DNA of 64,000 bases from Paracoccus mutanolyticus (lineage in GTDB: Bacteria; Pseudomonadota; Alphaproteobacteria; Rhodobacterales; Rhodobacteraceae). Both the position numbers and the translations under genes were made by a program. The DNA lies in the NCBI RefSeq assembly GCF_003285265.1, contig NZ_CP030239.1, positions 3,194,131 to 3,258,130 on the forward strand. The letters are read 5' to 3'. Below, piece after piece: positions 10,657 to 19,945 of this stretch. The stretch's first letter is position 1. Every line of letters begins with the position of its first letter. Under the pieces are notes generated by a model that did no database searches, was not told the origin of the DNA, and saw only the letters and a program-made list of their open reading frames with translations.

Positions 10657-10783
10657 TAGCGCGAGTCTTGGTCCTCGACAACGGCGCCGAGGCCGTCCTG
10701 CGCCAGGCTGCAGCGCGCTCGCTCATCAGAACAAGTCCCATGTCGAAGCCCTCATGCCACCTGGTCAAAACCAGCGTCAGCGC

Positions 10784-11060
10784 TCAGGGCAGAGGCGACA
10801 AATCAACTTTGCCAGTTCGCGACAATTCTAATTTTGTTCGACAGACCCCATCTGCATAACTGAAGTTATGTAATCGTTCCGGACGTGAAATAGTACTCCA
10901 AGGTGTCCTAGCCCCCTCCCCACTGTCCACGGGCATCGCCCGTGTCAGCAGGACTTCATCGGCGCCGGTCGAGGCCCGGATCACGACATCGCCGACAACA
11001 ATATCCATCCCGAGCGTGACATCCGTAATATCCATCCCGAGCGTGACATCCGTCGCCGGC
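10784..11060 (-). pseudogene. possible IS66 accessory transposase (TnpA) end with an internal tandem repeat
   Basis: The minus strand reads TDVTLGMDI twice, then VVGDVVIRASTGADEVLLTR. The hydrophobic GDVVIRA..GTDEALL pattern resembles the C-terminus of IS66 OrfA/TnpA. After this the frame runs into unrelated sequence and stops at 10784. The duplication of nine residues is caused by the tandem repeat at 11000-11053. Confidence 0.3.
11000..11053. repeat. perfect 27-bp tandem duplication
   Basis: Two identical adjacent copies (11000-11026 and 11027-11053) begin AATATCCATCCCGAGCGTGA and continue CATCCGT. The unit is a multiple of three, so a reading frame through it stays open. It lies in the possible IS66 remnant. 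Confidence 0.95.
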
Positions 11061-11150
11061 GGCGCCTCCGCCGACAGCCGCGAGGACGATTTTCAGCCCC
11101 GCAGCACGTTCCCGCACCGGAACTGCCTGATTTTCAAGGAAGAAGTAAAC

Positions 11151-11225
11151 TGGCTGGGGCGGTAGGATTCGAACCTACGGTACACGGTACCAAAAACCGT
11201 TGCCTTACCACTTGGCCACGCCCCA
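11151..11225 (-). tRNA. tRNA-Gln (anticodon UUG)
   Basis: The minus strand folds as a 75-nt tRNA with an encoded CCA. The acceptor stem is TGGGGCG / CGCCCCA. The anticodon stem ACGGT/ACCGT encloses the loop TTTTGGT, giving anticodon TTG, and the T-arm is GGTTCGAATCC. It lies exactly at the boundary between the patchwork to the left and the ordered core to the right. tRNA genes are common integration sites, although no duplicated tRNA 3' end is visible here. Confidence 0.93.
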
Positions 11226-11322
11226 ACTCTGTGGAGGCGTATCTAGCCAAGCCGGTCAGGGGGTGCAAGGGCCTTTTCGAAATTTGTTGTGGGCAATTTT
11301 GCGGGGCGATATGCGGCCCAGC

Positions 11323-12548
11323 ATGAAACATCTCGACACCATCATCCTGGGCGCGGGGGCCGCCGGGCTTTTCTGCGCCGGCTCCCTCCTCGAGCTTTCC
11401 GGCGCCGCCGCGCGGCCCGAGGTCCTGGTCATCGACCACGCCCGGGCTCCGGGCGAAAAGATAAGGATTTCAGGGGGCGGGCGCTGCAACTTCACCAATC
11501 TGGCGACCAGCCGGGAGCGCTTCCTGTCGGGCAATCCGCGGTTCTGCGCCTCGGCGCTCGCGGGCTATCGGCCCGAGGATTTCACCGCGCTGGTCGACCG
11601 CGCGGGAATCGCCTGGCACGAAAAGACGCTGGGCCAACTGTTCTGCGACGGCAGCGCGCGCCAGATCGTCGACCTGCTGCTGGACGGATGCGCGGCGCGC
11701 AGCTGTGGCTGGGGACCAGCGTCGAGGCGATCCGGCAGGTGGACGGGCTGTTCGAGGTCGCGACCAGCCGGGGCACCGTGCGGAGCAAGCGGCTGGTGGT
11801 GGCGACGGGCGGCCGCTCGATCCCCAAGATGGGGGCGACCGGCCTGGGCTACGAGATCGCCGCGCAGTTCGGGCTGGGCCTTGTCGAGCCCCGTCCCGGG
11901 CTGGTGCCGCTGACCTTCGCGGTCCAGGACCTGGAGCGGCTGCGGCCGCTGGCGGGCCTGTCGGTCCTGGCCGAGGTCAGCCACGGCCAGGGCCGCGCGG
12001 CGGCCCGTTTCCGCGACGGGCTGCTCTTCACCCACCGCGGCCTGTCGGGCCCGGCGATCCTGCAGATCTCCAGCTTCTGGCGGCCCGGAGAGGATATCTC
12101 GGTCGATCTGCTGCCGGGCCAGGACCTGGGCCAGCTGCTGCGCGCGCAGCGCGGGCAGGGCGGCCGCGTCGCCCTGGGCACCGCACTGGCACGCCATCTG
12201 CCGGCCCGGCTGGCCGATGCCATCCTGGACGAGCTGGGCGGCGCGGCCGCGCGTCTGGCGGACCAGCGCAACGCCGATCTGGACCGTCTGGCCGAGCGCG
12301 TGCATCGCTGGCGCCTGCGGCCCGTCGGGACCGAAGGCTGGCGCACCGCCGAGGTCACGCTGGGCGGCGTCGATTGCCGCGTCCTGAACGCGCGCGACAT
12401 GCAGGCCAGGACCGTGCCCGGGCTTTACTTCATCGGAGAGGTGGTGGACGTGACCGGCTGGCTGGGCGGCTACAACTTCCAATGGGCCTGGGCCTCGGCC
12501 CATGCGGCCGCCCGCGGCATCGTCGCCGAAGCGGCGCTCAGCCCATGA
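11323..12548 (+). CDS. BaiN/YhiN-like FAD-dependent oxidoreductase (frameshifted)
   Basis: This is a HI0933/BaiN-type flavoprotein of about 400 residues. It has an N-terminal dinucleotide site (TIILGAGAAGLFCAG), the family signature GEKIRISGGGRCNFTNL, a second glycine motif (VVATGGRSIPKMG) and a C-terminal FAD loop (YFIGEVVDVTGWLGGYNFQW). I chose the ATG at 11323, where the Rossmann strand begins; ATG 11311 is possible. A one-base deletion at about 11697 breaks the frame after residue 125, and everything downstream is in the next frame. Similarity is continuous across the break, so a sequencing error is likelier than decay. The substrate is unknown. Its end overlaps kdsA, which runs the other way. 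Confidence 0.85.
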
Positions 12549-13371
12549 CGGGCTCGGCCTTGGCCAGCGCGTCGAACCGCATCAGCGAGGCGACGAGCGC
12601 CGGCATCTTTTCCAGCGGGATCATGTTCGGACCGTCCGAGGGCGCGTTGTCCGGGTCCTCGTGCGTTTCGATGAAGACGCCGGCCACGCCCAGGGATATC
12701 GCCGCCCGTGCCATGACCGGCGCGAATTCCCGCTGGCCGCCCGACGAATTGCCCTGCCCGCCGGGCTGCTGCACGGAATGGGTCGCATCCATGATGACCG
12801 GCCAGCCGGTGCGGGCCATGATCGGCAGGCTGCGCATGTCGGCGACCAGGGTGTTGTAGCCGAAGCTGACGCCGCGTTCGGTCAGCATGATGCCCTGGTT
12901 GCCGGTCGAGGCGACCTTCTGCGCCACATTCGCCATGTCCCAAGGGGCAAGGAACTGGCCCTTCTTGATGTTGACCACAGCGCCGGTTTCCCCGGCGGCG
13001 AGCAACAGGTCGGTCTGGCGCGACAGGAAGGCCGGGATCTGGATCACGTCGACCACCGCCCCGGCGGCGCGGGCCTGGGCGATGTCGTGCACGTCGGTCA
13101 GGACGGGGCAGCCGATGCGGGCGCGCACCTCTTCCAGCATGCGCAGCCCGTCCTGCATGCCGACGCCGCGCCGGCCCGAAAGCGAGGTGCGGTTGGCCTT
13201 GTCGTAGCTGGCCTTGAAGACGAAGCCGGCGCCGGCCTGGGCGCAGGCGCGCGACATGGTTTCGGCGATACCCAGCGCGTGGTCCAGGGTTTCAAGCTGG
13301 CAGGGACCGGCGATGACGGCCAGCGGCAGGTCGTTGCCGAAGGTGACGTTGCCGACGTTGACATGGTTCAT
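12538..13371 (-). CDS. kdsA: 3-deoxy-8-phosphooctulonate synthase
   Basis: KdsA condenses phosphoenolpyruvate with arabinose-5-phosphate to Kdo-8-phosphate in the cytoplasm. Kdo is the inner-core sugar of LPS and the linker sugar of group 2 capsules. The 277-residue frame is intact, with AVIAGPCQLET at the N-terminus, the PEP-site KASYDKANRTS and GPNMIPLEKMP near the end, a normal family length. It follows kpsE with a 4-base overlap (stop of kpsE at 13368, start of kdsA at 13371), so it is probably the last gene of a capsule-export operon and may supply Kdo for the capsule linker. Confidence 0.95.
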   Translation of the reverse strand: MNHVNVGNVTFGNDLPLAVIAGPCQLETLDHALGIAETMSRACAQAGAGFVFKASYDKANRTSLSGRRGVGMQDGLRMLEEVRARIGCPVLTDVHDIAQARAAGAVVDVIQIPAFLSRQTDLLLAAGETGAVVNIKKGQFLAPWDMANVAQKVASTGNQGIMLTERGVSFGYNTLVADMRSLPIMARTGWPVIMDATHSVQQPGGQGNSSGGQREFAPVMARAAISLGVAGVFIETHEDPDNAPSDGPNMIPLEKMPALVASLMRFDALAKAEPVMG

Positions 13372-15105
13372 GAGGACACCTGTTCGCGCAGGATCGAGGC
13401 GGTCAGCGACAACATCAGGTAGATGCCGGCAAAGATCAGGAAGGCCACGATCGTGTTCTGGAGAGCCTTGGGATAGGTTGCCTCGTCGGGGGCGACGGGG
13501 GCAATCGACAGGGCGAGATAGCGCACCTGCTTGTTCGCCTCGATCCGCGCGTTCTCCATCTGCGCGGCGGCGGCGGCAAGAAGTTCCTGCCGGGTGACGA
13601 GATCGGATTCGGCGATGCGGATCTCGCCCGAGATGGTGGCGAGCGAGCCCCGGACGTTGTTGCCTTCGGTCAACTGGCCGCGCGTCTCGTCCAGCATCGC
13701 CTCGAGCCGCGAGATGTCGCCCTGCACGCCCAGCACGCGGCTGCGGTTGGGCACCTCGTTCGCCTGCAACTGGCCCAATTCCAGCTTTTTCGCGGCAAGC
13801 TGGCGTTCCAGTTCGGCGATATGGCCCATGATGACGCTGCCTTCGGCCACGGGGTCAAGGACCCCCAGCTTTTGCTGCAATTCCTGCACGCGGACCTGGG
13901 CCTGCTGCACCTTCGCCTCGGCGTCCTGATAGCTTTCGACCGCGCCCTTCATCTGATCCTCGCGCAGGCGGGCGGTCATCTGGTCCACCTGGCCTTCGGC
14001 ATACTTGATCAGCGCCAGCGAGAACTGCTCGCTGAGCTTGGGGTCGGGGGCGATCACCTCCATGTTGATGACGCCTTCGGTCGGGTCGTAGCCCAGCTTC
14101 ACCGAGTTTCGGTACAGCTTGTAGGCCTGTTCGTTGGTCGCGTCGGGCGGCAGGCGCAGGATCGGGTCGATGGACTCGTCCTGGAAGGCCTGCTTGAACC
14201 CCAGTTCGCGATCCAGCCGCAGCATTGCGTCGCGCGAACTGAGATAGCTTTGCACCGCGACGGAATCGGGGTTGGTCGCCAGCTGCGTTCCGCTGAACAG
14301 CCCGCCCAGCCCGCCCGAGCTGGCCTTTTCCGCCTGCTGGATCTGAAACTGCGATTCGGTGGCGTAAAGCGGCGTCGCGACGTTGAAGTAGTAATACCCT
14401 GCAAGCAGCGTCGGCCGGCCGACAACGCCTTGCAATCCCATGACCTTCATCAGTCGCTCCACCGTGCAGCCGGGCGATGTCGCGCTGGTGCGGATGATTT
14501 CGGCGGCGCCATCCTCGGTCAGCGCCGTCGCGCGAGGGCAGGTTGGTCTGGCCGGGCGGGATCGGCACGATTTCGGTACCGCGGCGGCGGCCTTCGCGCT
14601 TGGTCGGAACCGGCATCGTATTGGCGCGGGATTCCTGCAGGGCGCGGGCGCCTTCCTCGGACAGGACCTGGCCGACCGAGGCGCGGTGGAACGGGTCGAT
14701 GCCGCGGTCGCGCAGGGCGACGACGGCCTCGTGATCGCTCGACACCTCGATCTCGTGCATGGCGGCAATGCGGCGGGCCATGCGGAGCTGGCGGCCGGTC
14801 AGGTTTTCGGCCCGGACCGCGGCAAGCCGCTCCTCCATTCCGGGCTGGCCCTGGGCGGCCTTGGGCGCGGCGCCGGGAAAGCGCATGCCGCCGAAGCCGT
14901 CCTCGTCCGGGGGCGGAGCGAAAAGCTGCGAGGGATCGGCCGCGACCCGATCGCGCGCCGAGCCGGCACTGGGGGCGTTGTCGCGTTTGCGGACGCTGAT
15001 CTGGACCTTCCGGGCAATCTCGACCGCACCAGGGCTGCGCTTGACCGAAAGGACCGATTCCTCGCGGCTGGTGCGGAAGACGCGCGCCTTAGGAGGTGTA
15101 GTCAT
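13368..15105 (-). CDS. kpsE: capsule polysaccharide export inner-membrane protein, KpsE/CtrB type (frameshifted)
   Basis: This is a polysaccharide co-polymerase of ABC-transporter-dependent capsule export, linking the inner-membrane transporter to the outer-membrane channel. From the ATG at 15105 there is a long charged cytoplasmic region, a first membrane segment (PTLLAGYYYFNVATPLYA), a periplasmic coiled-coil region (about 300 residues, rich in Q, E and R) and a C-terminal membrane segment (NTIVAFLIFAGIYLMLSL). Frame changes at about 14530, 14495 and 14460 fall just before the first membrane segment, and a conserved RDIARLHGG block lies in a second frame between them. The start overlaps the kpsT stop by 17 bases. 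Confidence 0.8.
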
Positions 15106-15741
15106 AATATTGTTTCGCCTCTTCCAGCGTTTCGAACTGATAAAGCTTTCCGTCGCGCAGAACGGCGGCGGAGCTGCAGAATTTCTCGATCGTATGGGCC
15201 TGGTGGGACACCACCACCACGGTCGCGGACTTGAGCCGGTCGTAAAGCACCGCCCCGGCCTTGCGGTTGAATTCGACGTCGGTCGTGGTCGGCATGCCTT
15301 CGTCGATCAGGTAAAGGTCGAATTCAAGCGCCAGCATCAGCGAGAAGGTGAAGCGCGAGCGCATCCCGGCGCTGTAGGTGCCGACGGGCCGGTCGAAATA
15401 CTCGTCGAGTCGGTCAGCCATCGGCAGAACGCCTCGACATAGTCGGTATCGACGCCATAGATGCGGGCGATGAAGCGAGCGTTTTCGTTCGCGCTGAGCT
15501 TTGCGGTGATGCCGCCCATGAAGCCCAGCGGAAAGGACACCCGGCAGGTGCTGCGGATGGTGCCCTCGTCCGGCTTTTCCAGCCCGCACATCATGTTGAT
15601 CAGCGTCGTCTTGCCGGTGCCGTTCGGCGCGAGAATCCCCATCGAGCGGCCCAGTTCGATCCTGAAGGAGGCGCGGTCCAGGATGACCTTGCGCTGCGTG
15701 CCCGTCCAGAAGGACTTTGACACATTATCGAACTCGATCAT
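15089..15741 (-). CDS. kpsT: capsule polysaccharide ABC transporter ATPase, KpsT type (frameshifted)
   Basis: KpsT is the cytoplasmic ATPase that drives capsule export with KpsM. The frame starts MIEFDNVSKSFW at 15741. Walker A is GILAPNGTGKTTL, the signature region is TYSAGMRSRFTFSLMLALEF followed by Walker B DLYLIDE, and the H-loop is VVVSHQ. A single-base change near 15415 puts the second half in another frame. The permease kpsM would be expected upstream, but the uracil-DNA glycosylase gene starts there, divergently. The 15742-15953 gap should hold the promoters of both directions. Confidence 0.82.
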
Positions 15742-15953
15742 TCCGAAGCCTTCGACAAGCGCCCGACGCGAGCCCGGCACAATCCGGACGCGCCTGGGCC
15801 AAGAACCAACAACCCGGCCGCCAGGGGCTGCCGCGCTGCACCGCGCGACCTTATGCGCCCTCCGCGATGCTGTCTACCTTGGCCGAGAGTGGCTTAAACT
15901 ATCGTGAACGGGAACGGGGTTTTTCGCGGTCATTTCATTCTTATTTTCAGCGC

Positions 15954-16577
15954 ATGGACCTTGTCGAACGGATTTCCGCCTGCCGGCTGTGCGCGGCGCG
16001 CTTTGCCGCGACCGCGACGCATCACGCGCCCCGGCCGGTGGCCTGGTTCCGACCGGGCGCGTCGATCCTGATCGTGGGGCAGGCGCCAGGCATGCGCGTC
16101 CATCTTGCGGGGCGGCCCTTCGCGGACCGCTCGGGCGACCGGCTGCGCGAATGGATGGGCGTCGACAGCGCGGTCTTCTACGACCGCCGCCGCATTGCCG
16201 TCGTCCCGATGGCCTTCTGCTTTCCGGGCTACGACGCCAAGGGCTCCGACCTGCCGCCGCCGCCGCTGTGCGCCCAGACCTGGCGCCGGGAGGTGCTGGA
16301 GACGCTGCAGCCGCGCCTGACCCTGCTGGTCGGCGGCCACGCCCAGCGCTGGCATCTGGGCGCGCGGAACGGCGTCACACAGGCGGTGAAGCAGTGGCGC
16401 AACCACGCGCCCGCAATCTTTCCCTTGCCTCATCCGTCCTGGCGCAATACCGGCTGGCTGAAACGCAATCCCTGGTTTCAGGCCGAACTGGTGCCCGCGC
16501 TGCGCCTGGCCGTGGCCAGAACGCTGGAAAGCCATGATGACGCCTCTGGATTCGCTGTGCCCGATCCCCTTCCATGA
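15954..16577 (+). CDS. uracil-DNA glycosylase family protein
   Basis: A 207-residue member of the UDG superfamily, whose proteins remove uracil from DNA. An early CxxC (ACRLCAARF) is consistent with an iron-sulfur type. Motif 1 is LIVGQAPGMRVHLAGRPFAD and motif 2 is PLPHPSWRN near the C-terminus. It starts at ATG 15954; the same frame is open further upstream but without similarity. The stop lies 44 bases inside the next gene, suggesting translational coupling. Family membership is clear. The exact UDG class and substrate range are inferred. Confidence 0.8.
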   Translation: MDLVERISACRLCAARFAATATHHAPRPVAWFRPGASILIVGQAPGMRVHLAGRPFADRSGDRLREWMGVDSAVFYDRRRIAVVPMAFCFPGYDAKGSDLPPPPLCAQTWRREVLETLQPRLTLLVGGHAQRWHLGARNGVTQAVKQWRNHAPAIFPLPHPSWRNTGWLKRNPWFQAELVPALRLAVARTLESHDDASGFAVPDPLP

Positions 16578-17286
16578 TGCCGAGCCGCCGGCCCGCGCCC
16601 GCGTCCTGTCTCGGCTGGCCGACACGGAACTGTTCGCCGCCCTGGTCGAGGAGCCCGCCGGCGACCGGGCCGAACTGCGCATCTTCGACCTGCCGGGCGG
16701 GTCGGTGGCGCTGGCCTGCGACACGCAGGACCGGCTGGCGGGCTTTCTGGACGGGCCGGTCGCTTACGTCGGCTTGCCGGGCCGCGTCCTGGCGCAGGCG
16801 CTTGTGGCCGAGGGGCGGGGATTGCTGGTCAACCCCGGCCATCCCTCCGAGATGCTGCTGGCGGCGTCGACGCTGGCCTGGCTGCTCGCCTCGCTCGAGG
16901 CGCGGCCGAGGCTTGCCCCGGACGAGGCGCCGCGCCTGATCCATGCCCCCGCGCCCGAGGCGGTCGCCATCCTGGCCGAGCCGGTGGCCCAGCGGCTGGG
17001 CGACATGGCCGGGCTGGCGGGCTGGGCGGCGCTGTCGCTGTTCGAATGGGAGGACGGGCAGTCGGGGCACGTCTTGGTCCTGGGCAAGGTCCCGGACAGG
17101 CACCGCGACGCCGTGGCGAAGGCCTTTGCCGAGCTTTTCGCCTTTTTGCCCGAGATCGAGGGCGGACTGGACCTGGCCTTTTCCGACCGCGCCCCTGCCG
17201 CCGGGGCGCTGGTCATCGAGGTGCCCACGCCCGTTGAGGAGGCCGCGCCGCGTCGCGACCCCAAAGCCCCGCCCCGGCTGCGCTAG
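16534..17286 (+). CDS. SseB family protein
   Basis: A 250-residue protein with an SseB-like N-terminal domain (LDSLCPIPFHDAEPP, ELFAALVEEP, VAYVGLPGRVLAQAL, GLLVNPGHPSEMLL) and an acidic C-terminal half ending in a proline/arginine-rich tail. It is predicted cytoplasmic with no membrane segment or signal peptide. SseB-domain proteins have no settled biochemical role. It overlaps the 3' end of the glycosylase gene by 44 bases and faces a strong bidirectional terminator at 17350-17376. Confidence 0.75.
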   Translation: MMTPLDSLCPIPFHDAEPPARARVLSRLADTELFAALVEEPAGDRAELRIFDLPGGSVALACDTQDRLAGFLDGPVAYVGLPGRVLAQALVAEGRGLLVNPGHPSEMLLAASTLAWLLASLEARPRLAPDEAPRLIHAPAPEAVAILAEPVAQRLGDMAGLAGWAALSLFEWEDGQSGHVLVLGKVPDRHRDAVAKAFAELFAFLPEIEGGLDLAFSDRAPAAGALVIEVPTPVEEAAPRRDPKAPPRLR

Positions 17287-17349
17287 GGAGGCCGGCGGCA
17301 GCCCGCCGAGGGCACGGTGATCCGCATGATTCCGACACGCCGAATCGCA

Positions 17350-17376
17350 AAAACCCGCCCCAGGGGGCGGGTCTTA
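17350..17376. terminator. hairpin terminator between convergent genes
   Basis: ACCCGCCC (17353-17360) pairs with GGGCGGGT (17365-17372) around a short loop. The left side has an A-run, so on the minus strand the stem is followed by T residues. It can end transcription of sseB and of the YcbK-like gene that converges on it. Confidence 0.7.
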
Positions 17377-17408
17377 GCGTGGTCACGCAATCTTGAAGGA
17401 TCGCGAGG

Positions 17409-17969
17409 TCAGGCGCCCCAGTGACGGACGGGACCGCAGTCCATGTGCACGAAGTTCGAGCGCGAGTACTTGCCGACGCCACCTGCCTGGCAGGCCGCAG
17501 CAGCCTTGTACATCTGTCCGACCGAGCGCGATTTCAGGCGCAGGTCGGCAGCCTTGCCCACCATGTGCAGCGAGTTGCGCGCCACGCCCGAGGACCGCGA
17601 ACGCAGCATGGCGTTGGTCTTGGGCGAGCGATAGCCCGACAGCATCATGTAGGGTTCGTTGGTCTGCAGCAGCCGGTGCGAGGCTGCGGCGATGTCGACG
17701 GTGCGCGGGTCGATCCCGATCACCTGGCCCGTGCGCCAGTCGCGCATGAACACGTTGATTTCATTCAGGGCGTCGCGGATATACTTGCCTTCGACCCAAT
17801 AGACGGTGTCGATGCTTTCGCCCGTGCGTCCCGAATACATGCGGATGCGCCGGATGTCGCCCGCACCGCGTATCAGTCCGAAGGCATTGGCCATAACCGG
17901 CGCTGCTGCCACCGTCGTCGCCGCGAACACACCAAGGATGCCGCGGCGCGAGATAGTTTCAAACGTCAT
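17409..17969 (-). CDS. YcbK/MepK-like murein peptidase (DUF882, M15 family), Tat-exported
   Basis: The 186-residue protein begins with a twin-arginine signal (SRRGILGVFAATTVAAAPVM then ANA), so it should be exported folded to the periplasm. The M15 zinc site is visible: H in LLSGYRSPKTN-type context, then SLHMVGKAADLRL (HxxxxAxD) and FVHMDCG. Relatives cleave peptidoglycan cross-links; MepK of E. coli cuts 3-3 links made by L,D-transpeptidases. It is divergent from an L,D-transpeptidase gene, a fitting partnership. Catalysis here is inferred. Confidence 0.85.
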   Translation of the reverse strand: MTFETISRRGILGVFAATTVAAAPVMANAFGLIRGAGDIRRIRMYSGRTGESIDTVYWVEGKYIRDALNEINVFMRDWRTGQVIGIDPRTVDIAAASHRLLQTNEPYMMLSGYRSPKTNAMLRSRSSGVARNSLHMVGKAADLRLKSRSVGQMYKAAAACQAGGVGKYSRSNFVHMDCGPVRHWGA

Positions 17970-18279
17970 GTCAGATCGCCTGTCCTGCTTCGTTTGTTTT
18001 GCCGGTCCTCTGCCCGGCAGGCCTCGGGTTTACCCGAAACTGATTAAGAATATGTCACCAGCGCGCGAGCGGAGGGAAGCTTTTGATTCCTCCGACGGCG
18101 AACATCCGCCATGTTCGGCGATAATCCGCCGACAGGAAAGAGCGGCGGGAACGCAACTGCAGGTTTTGTCCGGCGGCGTGCCCGGCGTGCATCACCACCG
18201 TGGGAAATATGGCGCGCCTTCTGGTGCGCGGGTTGCGGCTGGGGCACACTTCAGGGAAGACGAACCAAAGGATAATAAG
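17970..18279. promoter_or_regulatory. divergent intergenic region between the YcbK-like and L,D-transpeptidase genes
   Basis: About 310 bases without a gene of their own. Both neighbours start outward from here, so it must hold their promoters. I could not pick out convincing -35/-10 pairs. AAGGATAATAAGG directly before the GTG at 18280 is the ribosome-binding site of the transpeptidase gene. Confidence 0.5.
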
Positions 18280-19918
18280 GTGAAAATCGCTCGGCTGATT
18301 CGCGCTTCGGTTGTTTATGCTGCGATTGCCGTTGCGCTTACCGGCGATATGGCGCTGGCGCAAAGCGCGGTTGCCACGCTGCCTGCGCCGCGCCTGAGCT
18401 TTTCGGCAGACGAGATGCGGCTGGCCGGCCGGGTCGCGGGCAACCCCGGCCTGGCCGATTTCTACGGCACGAACGGATTGCAGCCGATCTTTACCGGGGC
18501 CGAGGCGACCGCGCGTCGCGCCGCGCTGATCGAGGCGGTGGGGCAGGCGGCCAGCCATGGTCTTCCCCAGGCGCGCTATGGCCATGATCTGCTGGTCAGG
18601 CTGGACCAGGCGCCGCAGGACTGGCTGACCGCAGAAATCGCCTTCGCCCTGGCCTTCGCGCGCTGGAGCCACGACATCACCGGCGGCATCCTTGAACCCG
18701 GCAAGGTGGAATCCGGCATCAAGCGCAAGGTCCAGCGTCCCTCGACGGGCGAGATGATGCGCGCCTTTGCGGCGGCGCCGGACCCAAGGGCCTGGCTGGC
18801 CGCGCTGCCGTCGCGCGATCCGCGCTATCTGGCGCTGCAAGCGGCGCTGTCGCACGAAGCCGGGATGACTGCGGCCGCCGACGTGGCCCCGGTCCCCGAG
18901 GGCAGCTGGCGCGAGGGGATGACCGATCCCGCCGTCGGGCTACTGCGCGCCCGGCTGCGGGCGCTGGGGCTGGATGCGCCCCCGCTGGGCGATCCGACCA
19001 CCTTCGATCCGCCCCTGGTCGATGCGGTCGCCCGCTTTCAGCGCCAGGCGGGGCTTGCCGACGATGGTGTCGCCGGCCCCAGGACCGTGGCGCGGCTGAA
19101 CCGCGGCCCCGGCGCCGAATCCCGGAGCATCCTGGTCGCGCTTGAACGGATGCGCTGGATGCACGGCCACGACCCGCTGGCCCGCCAGGTCTGGGTCAAC
19201 CTGCCCGAGTTCACAGCCCGGATCCTGGAGAACGGCGAAGAGCGTTTTGCGACCCGGGTGGTGATCGGCAAGGCGGACCCGTCCTATGAGACGCCCGAGT
19301 TCACCGAGCCCATGAAATACATCGTGGTGAACCCGCGCTGGAACGTGCCGCGCTCGATCACGGTCAAGGAATACCTGCCGCGCCTTCAGGCGAACCGGAA
19401 CGCGGTGCGCCATCTGGACGTGGTGGACGGACGCGGCAATGTCATCCCGCGCGAGCGGATCGACTTTCGCCGCTACACGGCCGCGAACTTTCCCTATCGG
19501 ATGCGACAGAAACCCAGCGCGACAATGCCTTCGGCGTCGTCAAGTTCATGTTTCCGAACCCCTGGAACATCTATCTGCACGACACGCCGACCAAGCACCT
19601 GTTCAACGAAAGCCGCCGCGCCTATTCGCACGGCTGCATCCGGGTCGGCCGGCCCATCGACCTGGCCCATGCGCTGCTGGAGGGCCAGTTGAGCGATCCC
19701 GAGGCTGCCGTCTCGAAGGCCCTGGGCACCGGGCGCGAGACCTATCTGAACATCCGCGGCGACCTGCCGGTGCATCTGGTCTTTTCACCGCCTTCCCGGA
19801 CGAGTCGGGCCAGATCCGGCGTTTCCCCGACATCTACGGCCGCGATGCGCTGGTCCATGCCGCGTTGATCAAGGCCGGAATCGACAGCAGTCTGGATTCT
19901 GCGGTCGCGGACGATTAG
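18280..19918 (+). CDS. L,D-transpeptidase, YcbB/LdtD type (two frameshifts)
   Basis: Periplasmic enzyme making meso-diaminopimelate 3-3 cross-links in peptidoglycan. I chose the GTG at 18280 because a strong AGG-rich site precedes it and a signal peptide follows (VYAAIAVALTGDMALAQS). Then come a YcbB scaffold domain, a peptidoglycan-binding repeat (LVDAVARFQRQAGLADDGVA then GPRTVARLN) and the YkuD domain with catalytic SHGCIRVGRP. One-base deletions at about 19510 (just before FGVVKFMFPNPWNIYLHD) and about 19785 break the frame. The last segment SGQIRRFPDIYGRDALVHAA runs to 19918. Confidence 0.85.
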
Positions 19919-19945
19919 ATCATCCCTAACCAAGGGGGATGCCTG

